Of a DNA stretch of 64,000 nucleotides, positions 27,150 to 35,897 are shown one piece after another. The notes under the pieces are model-generated. The model had not been told where the DNA came from and ran no database searches. It worked only from the letters and a program-made list of their open reading frames with translations. A program made the position numbers and the translations under genes. The DNA comes from Hyphomicrobiales bacterium (GTDB taxonomy: Bacteria; Pseudomonadota; Alphaproteobacteria; Rhizobiales; Beijerinckiaceae): positions 1-64,000 of the forward strand of contig JAQGKD010000005.1 of assembly GCA_028290285.1 (NCBI GenBank). Direction: 5' to 3'. Each line of letters starts with the position of its first letter. Within the stretch, counting starts at the first letter, position 1.

Positions 27150-27863
27150 TCAGCCGCCTTGCGAGAGACGGCTGCGCGCCTCCTCGACACCTGAATCGAG
27201 GGCCCGCTGATAGAGATTGCGGGCAGTCTCCGGGTCGCCGGTCATACCCTGCACGCGCATCTTCACGAGCACGCGAGGATCGTAGGTTTCCGCGAGAGCG
27301 TAGAGGGCTGTGGCATCGCCCGCGCGTGCCGCATGTTCGAGCACCAGCCGCGCGCTGGCGATGTCCCCGCTGCGGATCGCTTCCGCGGCCTTGCCGGCAA
27401 GCCGCTGCATATCCTCGGGCGCGATGCTGGCGACCTGCATGGGCGCGGACGGCGGCTGCACGCTGAGTGCGACCTGCGCGCCACCCGTCTGCGTCGAGGC
27501 TGTCTCGGGTTCTGCCTTGGCGATGGATGCGGAGGCCGCGCTGCCCGTCGTGGTCGTGGCAACCTCCGGCTGTGCTGGTGCACCCTGCGCCTTGTCCGCA
27601 GTGGCCTGCTCCTCCCGCGCTTTCCGGCGCATGGCTTCGGCCAGCTGCTGGACCGCCGCCTGCCGGGCGGAGTCTTCAAGAGTAGCCTGATCGGCGGCGC
27701 TGGCGGGCGCTGGGTTGGAAATCGTGGAAAGCGACACTCTGCTGGTGCTTTCTGTACGCGCGGGGCCAGACCAGAAGGCCACGCCGCCGATGATCATGAC
27801 CGCGGCAGTGCATGCCGCGACTCCGGCGCCAGCCGGAATAAATCCGAGCGATCGGTTGTGCAT
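27150..27863 (-). CDS. Membrane-anchored Sel1-repeat protein
   Basis: 237 residues: one N-terminal membrane helix (about 9-33), a long Ala/Gln/Thr-rich linker, then two Sel1/TPR-like helical repeats near the end (DMQRLAGKAAEAIRSGDIASAR; DPETARNLYQRALDSGVEEAR). Such repeats bind partner proteins. The ATG at 27863 overlaps the stop of the upstream TAXI-type gene as TGATG, so the two are translationally coupled and probably act together in the periplasm. No specific function recognised. Confidence 0.7.
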   Translation of the reverse strand: MHNRSLGFIPAGAGVAACTAAVMIIGGVAFWSGPARTESTSRVSLSTISNPAPASAADQATLEDSARQAAVQQLAEAMRRKAREEQATADKAQGAPAQPEVATTTTGSAASASIAKAEPETASTQTGGAQVALSVQPPSAPMQVASIAPEDMQRLAGKAAEAIRSGDIASARLVLEHAARAGDATALYALAETYDPRVLVKMRVQGMTGDPETARNLYQRALDSGVEEARSRLSQGG

Positions 27864-29389
27864 CACTTTCCGTGCTCCTTGTTCCACTGAAGAAACTCCT
27901 TGAACATTTTCTCCTGATCCGGGCTCGACATTTTGCTCAGATCGGGGCGCGCTTCGACGAAGCTCTTGAAGTCGTCGAGGCGCTGCTGAGGTGGTGGATC
28001 GGCTTTCTTCACCGCGTCGGTCGTGCGCTGGTCGCGCAGAGCCGGTGCCCGGTCGAGCCATTTCTGAGCCGGCATGAACCGGCGCCATCCGGGAACGTCG
28101 GCGGCCAGATTGACCTCACGCCATTTCGGATGATGGGCGGCATCGCGCAGCCCGGCGAAGCCGTCGAAGAAGGCCTCGGTGAACTTGCTGAGGTTCTTGT
28201 AACGCTGCGATCCCGGACGGGCATCGAGCGCGACAAGGACCGTGCCGATGGCCACGGTATCGACATTGGCTCCCGGCGTGACGAGGCTGGGATAGTCGCT
28301 CGCCGTGATCTGCGCCGGATAGTAAAACTCCTGCAACGGCCCCTTGTAGGGGATAGAGACGAGATGCAATCCGCCAACGGTCAAGTCGGCTAGCGCCGGG
28401 ACAGGCTTGCCCCCGACGAATATGGCCGCCTCCACCTCGCCGCGACCGAGCTTGTCCAGCGCGGCCTTCTGGTCTGCAATCACCGTCTGCGGCTTCACAC
28501 CGGCGCGCTCGAAGAGCAGCACCGCCGTCCGTCCGCCGGGCGTGTCGGGCGCGCCGATGGCGACCTTCTTGCCGGCCAGATCCGTGAACGAGCCGATGGC
28601 GGCCCGCGCGACGACATGAATTTCCTGATTGTAGAGGCGGGCGACGAAGCTCAGCTTGCGTGCCAGTTCCGGTCCGGCGGCCCGGCGCGCATCGTCCAGC
28701 GCATCCGATTGCAGAATGGCGAGATCGGCTTCGCTCCCGCCGTCCGGACTGGTCAATTGATCGATCGAGATCTTTCCGAGTTCCGGACGCAGCGTGACGC
28801 CGGCGCCCTGGACCAGTCTCGCGATCTCGGCTGCGCTGCGCGCGTTCGTGGTCTGCTGCTCGCCGGCCAGCACGACGATTTCAGATGACGACGCGTCCGG
28901 CCGCGCGGCAGAAGCGGTGTCAGGCTTGTCTGCCTTGTCCGCTTTGGCCTGCGACTTCGCCTCGAGAGCGGCGGCCCTGGCTTCTATGGCTGCGGCCTTG
29001 GCCTCCGCCGCCTTCCCCGCCGCGGCGGCTCTCGCCTCCTGGCGCCTTTGACGGCGGCTGGTCGTCCGGCTCCGGCGCGTGGGGGCGGGCGTGGCCTTTT
29101 CCGGCGTCTCTTCAGCGGCGCTGGCCGAACTCTGGCCCCTGTGGCGGCGGCTGGCGCGGCGGGACGCGCCTGGCGTTCCCTCGGCCTGCGGGGCAGCATC
29201 GACGGTGACCGGCCCGGCTGGCGCGAAGGTCTGCCCAGCGGGCGGCGGGATGTATTGTGCACGCGCGGGACCGGCGCCGGGCGAAAGGACGGGCAGTGAC
29301 AAAATCAGCGCAGCCGACAGAATGAACGGCCTTGCGAGCCGAAACGCTGGACTGTGTTGTGCTTGGTGACCCATACAGACGATACCCAT
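27863..29389 (-). CDS. TAXI-family solute-binding-like periplasmic protein
   Basis: 508 residues. A signal peptide (RPFILSAALILSLPVLSPGAGPARA) is followed by a low-complexity basic/Ala-rich region of about 130 residues, then a TAXI/NMT1-type binding domain (about 165-420: AIGSFTDLAGKKVAIGAPDTPGGR and LTVGGLHLVSIPYKG). A tail (about 440-508) is rich in charged residues. TAXI proteins normally feed TRAP transporters with glutamate-like or other carboxylates, but no TRAP membrane subunit is here; the partner is instead the Sel1 protein. The second Met (29374) is an equally possible start. Confidence 0.75.
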   Translation of the reverse strand: MGIVCMGHQAQHSPAFRLARPFILSAALILSLPVLSPGAGPARAQYIPPPAGQTFAPAGPVTVDAAPQAEGTPGASRRASRRHRGQSSASAAEETPEKATPAPTRRSRTTSRRQRRQEARAAAAGKAAEAKAAAIEARAAALEAKSQAKADKADKPDTASAARPDASSSEIVVLAGEQQTTNARSAAEIARLVQGAGVTLRPELGKISIDQLTSPDGGSEADLAILQSDALDDARRAAGPELARKLSFVARLYNQEIHVVARAAIGSFTDLAGKKVAIGAPDTPGGRTAVLLFERAGVKPQTVIADQKAALDKLGRGEVEAAIFVGGKPVPALADLTVGGLHLVSIPYKGPLQEFYYPAQITASDYPSLVTPGANVDTVAIGTVLVALDARPGSQRYKNLSKFTEAFFDGFAGLRDAAHHPKWREVNLAADVPGWRRFMPAQKWLDRAPALRDQRTTDAVKKADPPPQQRLDDFKSFVEARPDLSKMSSPDQEKMFKEFLQWNKEHGK

Positions 29390-29666
29390 GACGCGAAGAG
29401 ATCCTTCGCCGATCCAATGACAGCTCAGCCGTTGCCCAAGTCAAAGGCTGCGACGACTTTTTCAGAGCTTGACGAGTCCCTATCAATAAGACGCCTTCAA
29501 GGCAGGGATTGGGCAGGCAATCGATTCGGTGCCGTTCGTCGCGATTCATTCGTTGAATCGGTCATGAAGCTCGCGTTTCCATCGGCGCCGTGCTAACCGC
29601 TGCGAGCTTGGCTCCCCGTGGGCCGCGATCAGGTCCGGTGGTGGACCAACTCCGTTCGAGCGAGAC

Positions 29667-30362
29667 ATGGCCGATATTTTTCGTGAAATCGATGAAGAGA
29701 TACGTCGCGACAAGGCCGCCAAGGTCTGGGCGCGCTATCAGACTCCGATCATCGCGCTCGCAATCCTGGTTGCTGCTGCTGCCGGCGGCTGGCGTGCCTA
29801 CGGTTTCTACCGCATCAAGCAGGCGGAAGAGGCCGGCGCCAAATACGAAGTCGCGCTGCAGCAAGTCCGTGACGGCAAGAGCACCGAGGCGGAAGCCACC
29901 CTGGGCGAGATCGCCCGCACGGGTCCGCCTGGTTATGCGCTCCTCGCCCGTTTCCGCGCAGCCGCCGAAAGCGCGCCGCGCGATCCCGATGGCGCCGCAA
30001 AGATCTATGACGTCATCGCAGCCGATTCCGCCGTCAACGCACCGCTCAGGGATCTCGCCAAGCTTCGCGCGGCCATCCTTCGGCTCGACAAGGCGGATGC
30101 TGGTGAAATCCAGCGCCGTCTGGAGCCGCTTGCCCAGTCAGGACAGCCCTACCGCAATTCAGCCCGTGAAATGCTCGCCATGGCGGCTTTCAAGCGGGAC
30201 GATCTGGACGCGGCCGGTCGCTGGCTCGATATGATCATCGTAGATGCACAGGCCCCCGCGGCCATTCGCCAACGCGCCGAGGCCCTTCTGGGTCTCGTCA
30301 CGGGAGGCAAGCAGGCAGGGCCCGCTGCCCCCGTAGCCCCCGCTGCGCCGGCTGCCCCATAA
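29667..30362 (+). CDS. YfgM-like tetratricopeptide membrane protein
   Basis: 231 residues: short cytoplasmic N-terminus MADIFREIDEEIRRDKAAKVW, one membrane helix (about 26-44), then periplasmic TPR-like helices and a Pro/Ala tail. This is the YfgM/ancillary SecYEG subunit type, thought to hand secreted proteins to periplasmic chaperones. It lies 33 bp upstream of der. In E. coli bamB sits between yfgM and der; no bamB is present here. Confidence 0.82.
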   Translation: MADIFREIDEEIRRDKAAKVWARYQTPIIALAILVAAAAGGWRAYGFYRIKQAEEAGAKYEVALQQVRDGKSTEAEATLGEIARTGPPGYALLARFRAAAESAPRDPDGAAKIYDVIAADSAVNAPLRDLAKLRAAILRLDKADAGEIQRRLEPLAQSGQPYRNSAREMLAMAAFKRDDLDAAGRWLDMIIVDAQAPAAIRQRAEALLGLVTGGKQAGPAAPVAPAAPAAP

Positions 30363-30395
30363 GGCGAGGGGCCAAGAGCCCTTCGACGGAAAACA

Positions 30396-31814
30396 ATGTC
30401 TGCTTTTACCATCGCTATCATCGGCCGGCCGAATGTCGGAAAATCGACCCTCTTCAACCGTCTCGTCGGGAAGAAGCTCGCACTCGTGGACGACCGCCCC
30501 GGCGTGACGCGCGACCGGCGCGAGGGCGATGCCAAGATCGCCGATCTGCGCTTCAAGATCATCGACACGGCCGGCCTCGAACAGGATGACGAGGGCGTGC
30601 TTTCGAGCCGCATGCGCGCGCAGACGGAAGCCGCAATCGAACTGGCCGACGCCATCTTCTTCGTGATTGACGCCCGCATCGGCGTGACGCCGTCCGACCG
30701 CCATTTCGCGCAGCTCGTGCGCCGCGCCGACAAGCCGATCATCCTTCTGGCCAACAAGGCCGAGGGACGACAGGGCGACCAGGGCACCTACGAGGCCTTC
30801 GGCCTGGGCTTCGGCACCCCGATTCCCTTCTCCGCCGAACATGGCGAAGGCATCAACGAACTCTACGAGGCGCTGATCGAAGCCCTTCCCGAGCTGACGC
30901 ATGAGGATTACGAGGACGAGGAAGATGTCGTCCACCGCACCTTCGGCGAGGAGGAAGACGGCACCGAGCTCGACGTCACCAAGCCCATGCGCATCGCAGT
31001 CGTGGGCCGGCCCAACGCAGGCAAGTCGACGCTCCTCAACCGCATTCTTGGCGAAGATCGCCTTCTGACCGGCCCTGAGCCGGGCATCACGCGCGACTCC
31101 ATTGGCATCGACTTCGAATGGACCTTGCAGGACGGCACGCATCGTCTCGTCAAGCTCTTCGATACCGCTGGTCTGCGCCGTCGGGCCAACGTGCAGGACA
31201 AACTCGAGAAGCTCGCCAATGCGGATGCGGTCCGCGCCGTGAAATTCGCCGAAGTGGTCGTCGTGCTGCTGGATGCAACGATCCCCTTCGAGAAGCAGGA
31301 CCTCACGATCGTCGACCTCGTGGCGCGCGAGGGCAGGGCGCTGGTGATCGGTCTCAACAAGTGGGATCTCGTCAACGACCAGGCGAAACTCCAGGAATTG
31401 CGCGAGGAGGCAGACCGCCTCCTGCCGCAGGTCCGGGGCATGCCCGTCGTGCCCGTGTCAGGCCTGACCGGCGTCGGCGTCGAGAAGCTCAAGGACGCGA
31501 TCATCAAGGTCCACGAGACCTGGAACCGCCGCATCTCGACGGGCCGCATCAACCGCTGGCTGACGACGACCATCGAGAAGACGCCGCCGCCCGCCGTCTC
31601 GGGCTGGCGCATCAAGATCCGCTACATGACGCAGGCGAAAGCACGCCCGCCGCACTTCGTGATCTTCGGCAACCAGCTCGACTCGCTGCCGACCAGCTAC
31701 GAGCGCTTCCTGATCAACGGCCTGCGCGAGACCTTCCAGTTGAAGGGCGTGCCGATCCGCATCACAAAGCGCATGAACCAGAACCCCTTCGACAAGGGCA
31801 AGCGGCGCTCCTGA
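30396..31814 (+). CDS. der: Ribosome-associated GTPase Der (EngA)
   Basis: 472 residues with two tandem GTPase domains and a C-terminal KH-like domain; essential for 50S subunit maturation. P-loops are [12 protein letters not shown] (domain 1) and [12 protein letters not shown] (about residue 205). G3 is DTAGL in both, with G4 ANKAEG and LNKWD. An acidic linker ([10 protein letters not shown]) joins the domains. The C-terminus is FDKGKRRS. Its TGA stop lies in the loop of the downstream terminator hairpin. Confidence 0.96.
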   Translation: MSAFTIAIIGRPNVGKSTLFNRLVGKKLALVDDRPGVTRDRREGDAKIADLRFKIIDTAGLEQDDEGVLSSRMRAQTEAAIELADAIFFVIDARIGVTPSDRHFAQLVRRADKPIILLANKAEGRQGDQGTYEAFGLGFGTPIPFSAEHGEGINELYEALIEALPELTHEDYEDEEDVVHRTFGEEEDGTELDVTKPMRIAVVGRPNAGKSTLLNRILGEDRLLTGPEPGITRDSIGIDFEWTLQDGTHRLVKLFDTAGLRRRANVQDKLEKLANADAVRAVKFAEVVVVLLDATIPFEKQDLTIVDLVAREGRALVIGLNKWDLVNDQAKLQELREEADRLLPQVRGMPVVPVSGLTGVGVEKLKDAIIKVHETWNRRISTGRINRWLTTTIEKTPPPAVSGWRIKIRYMTQAKARPPHFVIFGNQLDSLPTSYERFLINGLRETFQLKGVPIRITKRMNQNPFDKGKRRS

Positions 31815-31826
31815 GGGAGCGCCGCT
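31801..31826 (+). terminator. Hairpin overlapping the der stop codon
   Basis: AGCGGCGCTCC and GGAGCGCCGCT form a perfect 11-bp stem with the loop TGAG. The loop contains the der stop codon itself. It lies between convergent der and mntP. Confidence 0.65.
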
Positions 31827-31836
31827 CGGATCCTCG

Positions 31837-32397
31837 TCAGGCCATGAGATGGCTGACGAGGATGTTGGCGCCTATGGCTGCGAGGCCGATGCCACCCGCG
31901 CATTCGGCCCAGCTACCCGCGCGACGTCCCACAATCCCGCCAATCCGCAGGCCGATGAAGGTCATGCCGAAAGTCACGACGCCAATCGCCACGATGGTCA
32001 GTGGGATATTGTCGCTGACGAGGGCCAGCGTGACGCCCACCACGGTGGCATCGATGCTGGTGCCCAGCGCCGTGACCGCGACAGCGCTCCAGCTCGGGAT
32101 CAGCGCCTCGCTCGCCTCGTCGGAGGAAGAAAAGCTCTTCCAGACCATGCGCATGCCGAGAAAGCCCAGCAGAACGAATGCGATCCAGTGATCGACATCG
32201 GCAATGACAGCTGAGAACTGCTGGCCGAGGCCATAGCCGAGCAAAGGCGCGAGCGCCTCCAGCACGCCGAAGCCAAGCGCGATGGCGATGGAGCGATTTA
32301 GGGCAAGGCCCGGGAAACGGGCGCCTTTGGCGAGCGAGGCCGCGAACGCATCGGTGGACAGGCTGAAGGCAATGACGAGCGTCTGCACGGACAGCAT
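31837..32397 (-). CDS. mntP: Manganese efflux pump MntP
   Basis: 186 residues, six membrane helices, DUF204/MntP family. Asp residues in [17 protein letters not shown] and [13 protein letters not shown] are the expected metal-path acidic residues. It exports Mn2+. The ATG at 32397 (GGAG 5 bases upstream) is chosen over a longer open frame because that frame runs through a well-formed yybP-ykoY riboswitch in the leader. Convergent with der. Confidence 0.92.
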   Translation of the reverse strand: MLSVQTLVIAFSLSTDAFAASLAKGARFPGLALNRSIAIALGFGVLEALAPLLGYGLGQQFSAVIADVDHWIAFVLLGFLGMRMVWKSFSSSDEASEALIPSWSAVAVTALGTSIDATVVGVTLALVSDNIPLTIVAIGVVTFGMTFIGLRIGGIVGRRAGSWAECAGGIGLAAIGANILVSHLMA

Positions 32398-32441
32398 GGG
32401 AGCTCCGGAGAGAGAGGGTGCGAAACGCTTTTCGAGCGCTC

Positions 32442-32548
32442 GCATCGGTCTCGCCAGGGCTTTCGCCCGCGTCGCCAGGGCGCCTCGCGGCCACCCAGGA
32501 TGTTGACGACGCTCCAACGCTTTGCGCGCGGTGCCTACTCCCCAATGC
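32442..32548 (-). ncRNA. yybP-ykoY manganese riboswitch in the mntP leader
   Basis: The minus strand shows the P1 helix GCATTGG (32548-32542) with CCGATGC (32448-32442), the L1 signature GGGGAGTAG (32543-32535) and the second Mn-loop signature GTCAACAT (32507-32500), about 107 nt in all, 45 nt upstream of the mntP start. A hairpin just after it (32444-32419) shares bases with the 3' strand of P1, so the two folds exclude each other. yybP-ykoY aptamers bind Mn2+ and switch on exporters such as mntP. Confidence 0.8.
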
Positions 32549-32601
32549 TGTTCATCAGGTAGCAGTTGCGCGCCAGCCGCTCAAGCCTGGCAGTCCGCCG
32601 C

Positions 32602-33351
32602 TCAGGCGGGCCCGCGGAAACTGCGCACGGAATCGCTCGGGAAATCGTAGATCTTGCCGGTTTCCGTCCAGTCCGGGCCGCACATGGCGACGAGGCGCGG
32701 CGCGAAATCCTCGGGCGTCTTCAGTGACAGCGGATCCTCGCCCGGCGCCACTGCGGCACGCATTTTCGTGCGTAACGGCCCCGGATTGGTGACCATCACC
32801 TTGACCCTGGACGTCGTCGCCGTCTCGGCGGCATAGGTTCGGGCCAGCGCGTCGAGCGCGGCCTTCGAGACGGCATAGGCCGCGCGATAGGGGCTGAGAT
32901 CGGCCTTGTTGCCGGCGCCAGACGACACGAAGACCGCACGTCCCGCGTCCGACTCGCGCAGTGGCATGTCGAGCGCGCGGATCAGGCGGTAATTGGATGT
33001 CACATTGACGGCCATCGACAGGTCCCATTGCGGCGGGTCGATATGGACGATGTGCGTGATCGGCCCAAGAACGCCGGAGTTTGCGACGAGAATGTCGAGC
33101 CGCTTCCAGCGTTCGAAAATGGCTGCCCCGAGCCGGTCCAGCGCATCGAAATCCCTGATGTCGCAGGGCACGAGAGTCGCTTCCTGGCCGAAGCCCCTGA
33201 TCTCGTCGTCGAGTTCCTCGAGAGCGCCCTGCGTCCGCGCCATGGCAACCACATGGGCGCCCTGCCGCGCAAGTTCGACGGCCACTGCGCGCCCGATTCC
33301 GCGCGACGCACCAGTCACCAGCGCAATGCGATTTTGAAGGGGCAGGGCCAT
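32602..33351 (-). CDS. Short-chain dehydrogenase/reductase (SDR)
   Basis: 249 residues: NAD(P) loop VTGASRGIGRAVA, adenine-binding CDIRD, NSG motif (ANSGVLGP, usually NAG), catalytic Ser in VFVSSGAG and YAVSK (Tyr-x-x-x-Lys). After the YxxxK site comes NPGPLRTKM. It reads like the FabG/YciK type, oxidising or reducing an alcohol/ketone of unknown identity. The ATG at 33351 (MALPLQNR) is preferred over an upstream start. Confidence 0.85.
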   Translation of the reverse strand: MALPLQNRIALVTGASRGIGRAVAVELARQGAHVVAMARTQGALEELDDEIRGFGQEATLVPCDIRDFDALDRLGAAIFERWKRLDILVANSGVLGPITHIVHIDPPQWDLSMAVNVTSNYRLIRALDMPLRESDAGRAVFVSSGAGNKADLSPYRAAYAVSKAALDALARTYAAETATTSRVKVMVTNPGPLRTKMRAAVAPGEDPLSLKTPEDFAPRLVAMCGPDWTETGKIYDFPSDSVRSFRGPA

Positions 33352-33520
33352 GCGGGAAACTCCGGGCTGACGCAATAAGACAACTATCGCGTAGCAATCG
33401 AAGCCGCCCGGGGCAAGGCCGACGTGGCACCGTCTTTTTGAGGAGCGAAGCGAGGAAGCAATTCGGAGTCGTAAGATCGGCCTGAATCGGAGCGTCCCGG
33501 TATCTCGCCGCTGGCAGTGC

Positions 33521-35026
33521 TCAGCCGGTTTCCGCCAGCAGAGAAAGCTGCTGCTTGCCGGTCTCGCCCATCACGTCCGTGAGGTGGGTCGGATAATCCC
33601 CGGTGAAGCAATGGTCGGTGAACTGCGGCCGGACCGGATCGCGCTTCTCGTAGCCCATGGCACGGTAGATGCCGTCCACCGAAATGAAGGCCAGGCTGTC
33701 GCAGCCCATGTACAGGCGCATTTCTTCGAGCGTATGCGTCGCCGCGAGCAGCTTCTCGCGCTCGGGCGTGTCGATGCCGTAATAATCGGGATGCGTGATC
33801 GGCGGGGACGAGATGCGGAAATGCACTTCTGCTGCGCCCGCCTCGCGCATCATGCGCACGATCTTGAGCGACGTCGTGCCGCGCACCACCGAATCGTCGA
33901 TGAGCACGACGCGCTTGCCCTCGATCACCGAGCGGTTGGCGCTGTGCTTCATGCGCACGCCGAGTTCACGTACCGATTGCGTCGGCTGGATGAAGGTGCG
34001 GCCCACGTAATGATTGCGGATGATCCCCAGTTCGAAGGGAATGCCCGACTCGCGCGCATAACCTATGGCGGCCGGTACACCGGAATCCGGGACGGGGACG
34101 ATCACATCCGCCTCCACGCCCGCTTCGCGAGCGAGTTCCGCGCCCATGCGCTTGCGCACGTCATAAACGTGGCGGCCGTGCACATAGGAATCCGGCCGCG
34201 CGAAATAAATATATTCGAAGATGCATGGACGCTGTTGCTGCGGCGGGAATGGCTTGTGGCTCTCGATGCCGGTGTCGGAGATCACGACGACCTCGCCATT
34301 CTCGATATCGCGCACGAAACGCGCGCCGATGATGTCGAGCGCGCAGGTTTCGGAGGCGAGGATGTAATGGCCGTCGAGTTCGCCGAGAACGAGCGGACGG
34401 ATGCCGAGCGGATCGCGCGCGCCGATGAGCTTCTTGTTCGACAAAGCGACGAGCGAATAGGCGCCTTCGAGATAGCGCAGGGCTTCGATGAAGCGGTCGA
34501 GAATGCGGGGCTTGCGGCTGCGGGCAACGAGATGCAGCACGACTTCCGTGTCGGACGTGGACTGATAGATTGAGCCTTCGCGGATCAGGTCGCGGCGGAG
34601 CGTCAGGCCGTTGGTGAGGTTGCCGTTATGGGCGACGGCGAAGCCGCCGGTGTCGAGCTCGGCGAAGAGCGGCTGCACGTTGCGCAGGATCGTCTCGCCA
34701 GTCGTGGAATAGCGCACATGGCCGATCGACGCGGAGCCGGGCAGGCGGTCGATTGTGCTCGCGGACGAGAAGTGGTCGCCGACGAGGCCGAGCCTGCGTT
34801 CCGAATTGAAGCGCTTGCCATCGAAGGCGACGATGCCCGCCGCCTCCTGGCCACGATGCTGAAGCGCATGCAGGCCCAGCGCCGTGATGGCGGCGGCTTC
34901 CGGATGTCCGAAAATGCCAAAGACACCGCATTCTTCGCGCAGACGATCGGACTCAAGATCGAGATCGTCGATCACAGGAAGGCCGGAGCCAGGATGGCCC
35001 GATTGGGCATCGTGAGCGCTCACCAT
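33521..35026 (-). CDS. purF: Amidophosphoribosyltransferase
   Basis: First step of purine synthesis: PRPP + Gln to phosphoribosylamine. 501 residues with a 32-residue propeptide before the catalytic Cys33 (ECGVFGIFG), an N-terminal class II glutaminase domain, and the PRPP loop VVLIDDSVVRGTTS. Cys-rich Fe-S positions of the B. subtilis type are partly represented (CDSLAF). GGGAG upstream of the ATG at 35026 defines the start. Downstream of cvpA, as usual in proteobacteria. Confidence 0.95.
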   Translation of the reverse strand: MVSAHDAQSGHPGSGLPVIDDLDLESDRLREECGVFGIFGHPEAAAITALGLHALQHRGQEAAGIVAFDGKRFNSERRLGLVGDHFSSASTIDRLPGSASIGHVRYSTTGETILRNVQPLFAELDTGGFAVAHNGNLTNGLTLRRDLIREGSIYQSTSDTEVVLHLVARSRKPRILDRFIEALRYLEGAYSLVALSNKKLIGARDPLGIRPLVLGELDGHYILASETCALDIIGARFVRDIENGEVVVISDTGIESHKPFPPQQQRPCIFEYIYFARPDSYVHGRHVYDVRKRMGAELAREAGVEADVIVPVPDSGVPAAIGYARESGIPFELGIIRNHYVGRTFIQPTQSVRELGVRMKHSANRSVIEGKRVVLIDDSVVRGTTSLKIVRMMREAGAAEVHFRISSPPITHPDYYGIDTPEREKLLAATHTLEEMRLYMGCDSLAFISVDGIYRAMGYEKRDPVRPQFTDHCFTGDYPTHLTDVMGETGKQQLSLLAETG

Positions 35027-35124
35027 GAATGTCTCCCTTCCGGCCGCGGCCTGGAAGCTGGATGTCGGCGAAAAGCTTTTCAGAGGCTTCCGGTTAGCCC
35101 GGAGCAACCTCTAGATAGGCACCC

Positions 35125-35149
35125 TTGGTCCACTTGTCACATGGACCAA
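35125..35149. repeat. Intercistronic hairpin between cvpA and purF
   Basis: TTGGTCCA and TGGACCAA enclose a 9-base loop, 13 bp after the cvpA stop. It may be a partial terminator or a processing site between two normally linked genes. Confidence 0.5.
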
Positions 35150-35162
35150 AGCGCGCGGGCCT

Positions 35163-35777
35163 TCACAAGCCGCGCGAAGCAGGAGCAGGCCGATTGGGCG
35201 CCGCGTCGGTCCGGCGCCCCGGGGCAGGAGCCGGTGTCACGTCTTCCGGTGCCGGTTCGTCGGACTTGGGCTTCTTGAAGCGGTTCAGGAACGTGCTTTC
35301 CGGATCGTCGGGGAGCATGGCCATGAGCTGGTCGCCAGTCGCCTGCAGCAGCGGCTTCGTCCGTGCTGTCTTCACCCATTCCGGCTGCGATTTATCGGGC
35401 ACAAGCCAGTTGAAGAAGACGAATGCCACCACGCAAAGCAGCAGGCCGCGCCCGGCGCCGAACAGGAAGCCGAGCGAACGGTCGAGCGCGCCGACCTTCG
35501 AGTCGAGGATCGCATCCGACAGCCGCACAGTCAGGATCGAGACGATGATCAGCGTGACGAAGAAGACGGCCCCGGCCGCGACCGCGAGCGCGATCTGGTC
35601 CTTCTGGATGTAGGTCTTCACGAAGGGCAGCAGGAGCGGGTGGAAATAATAGGCGGCGGCCGCCGCAGCGGCCCATGAGCCGATGGCGAGAACTTCGCGC
35701 GTGAAGCCGCGCAGCATGGACAGAAGCGCCGAGATGAGGACGACGACGATCAGACCAAGATCAAGATAGGACGGCAT
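35163..35777 (-). CDS. cvpA: CvpA family membrane protein
   Basis: 204 residues with four membrane helices in the first 125 residues and a Pro/Ala/Arg-rich cytoplasmic tail. GLIVVVLISALLSMLRGFTREVLAIGSW is the family signature. Family members are needed for colicin V production and envelope/bile tolerance; the molecular role is unclear. The gene precedes purF as in most proteobacteria. Confidence 0.88.
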   Translation of the reverse strand: MPSYLDLGLIVVVLISALLSMLRGFTREVLAIGSWAAAAAAAYYFHPLLLPFVKTYIQKDQIALAVAAGAVFFVTLIIVSILTVRLSDAILDSKVGALDRSLGFLFGAGRGLLLCVVAFVFFNWLVPDKSQPEWVKTARTKPLLQATGDQLMAMLPDDPESTFLNRFKKPKSDEPAPEDVTPAPAPGRRTDAAPNRPAPASRGL

Positions 35778-35897
35778 GTGTTCAGGGCCTCGCCGCGAGC
35801 AGAATCGATTCGGGTCAGCCCCATCCGCACCGCGCTGACCACTCTATATCGAAGGTGTTTCGCCCCGTCACCCCTTGAGCGCAGGCCTTCACAAGCT

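Noticed and set aside
32398-32517. Forty-residue N-terminal extension of MntP
   Set aside because: It would be translated from the riboswitch sequence; the internal ATG with GGAG gives the normal protein length.
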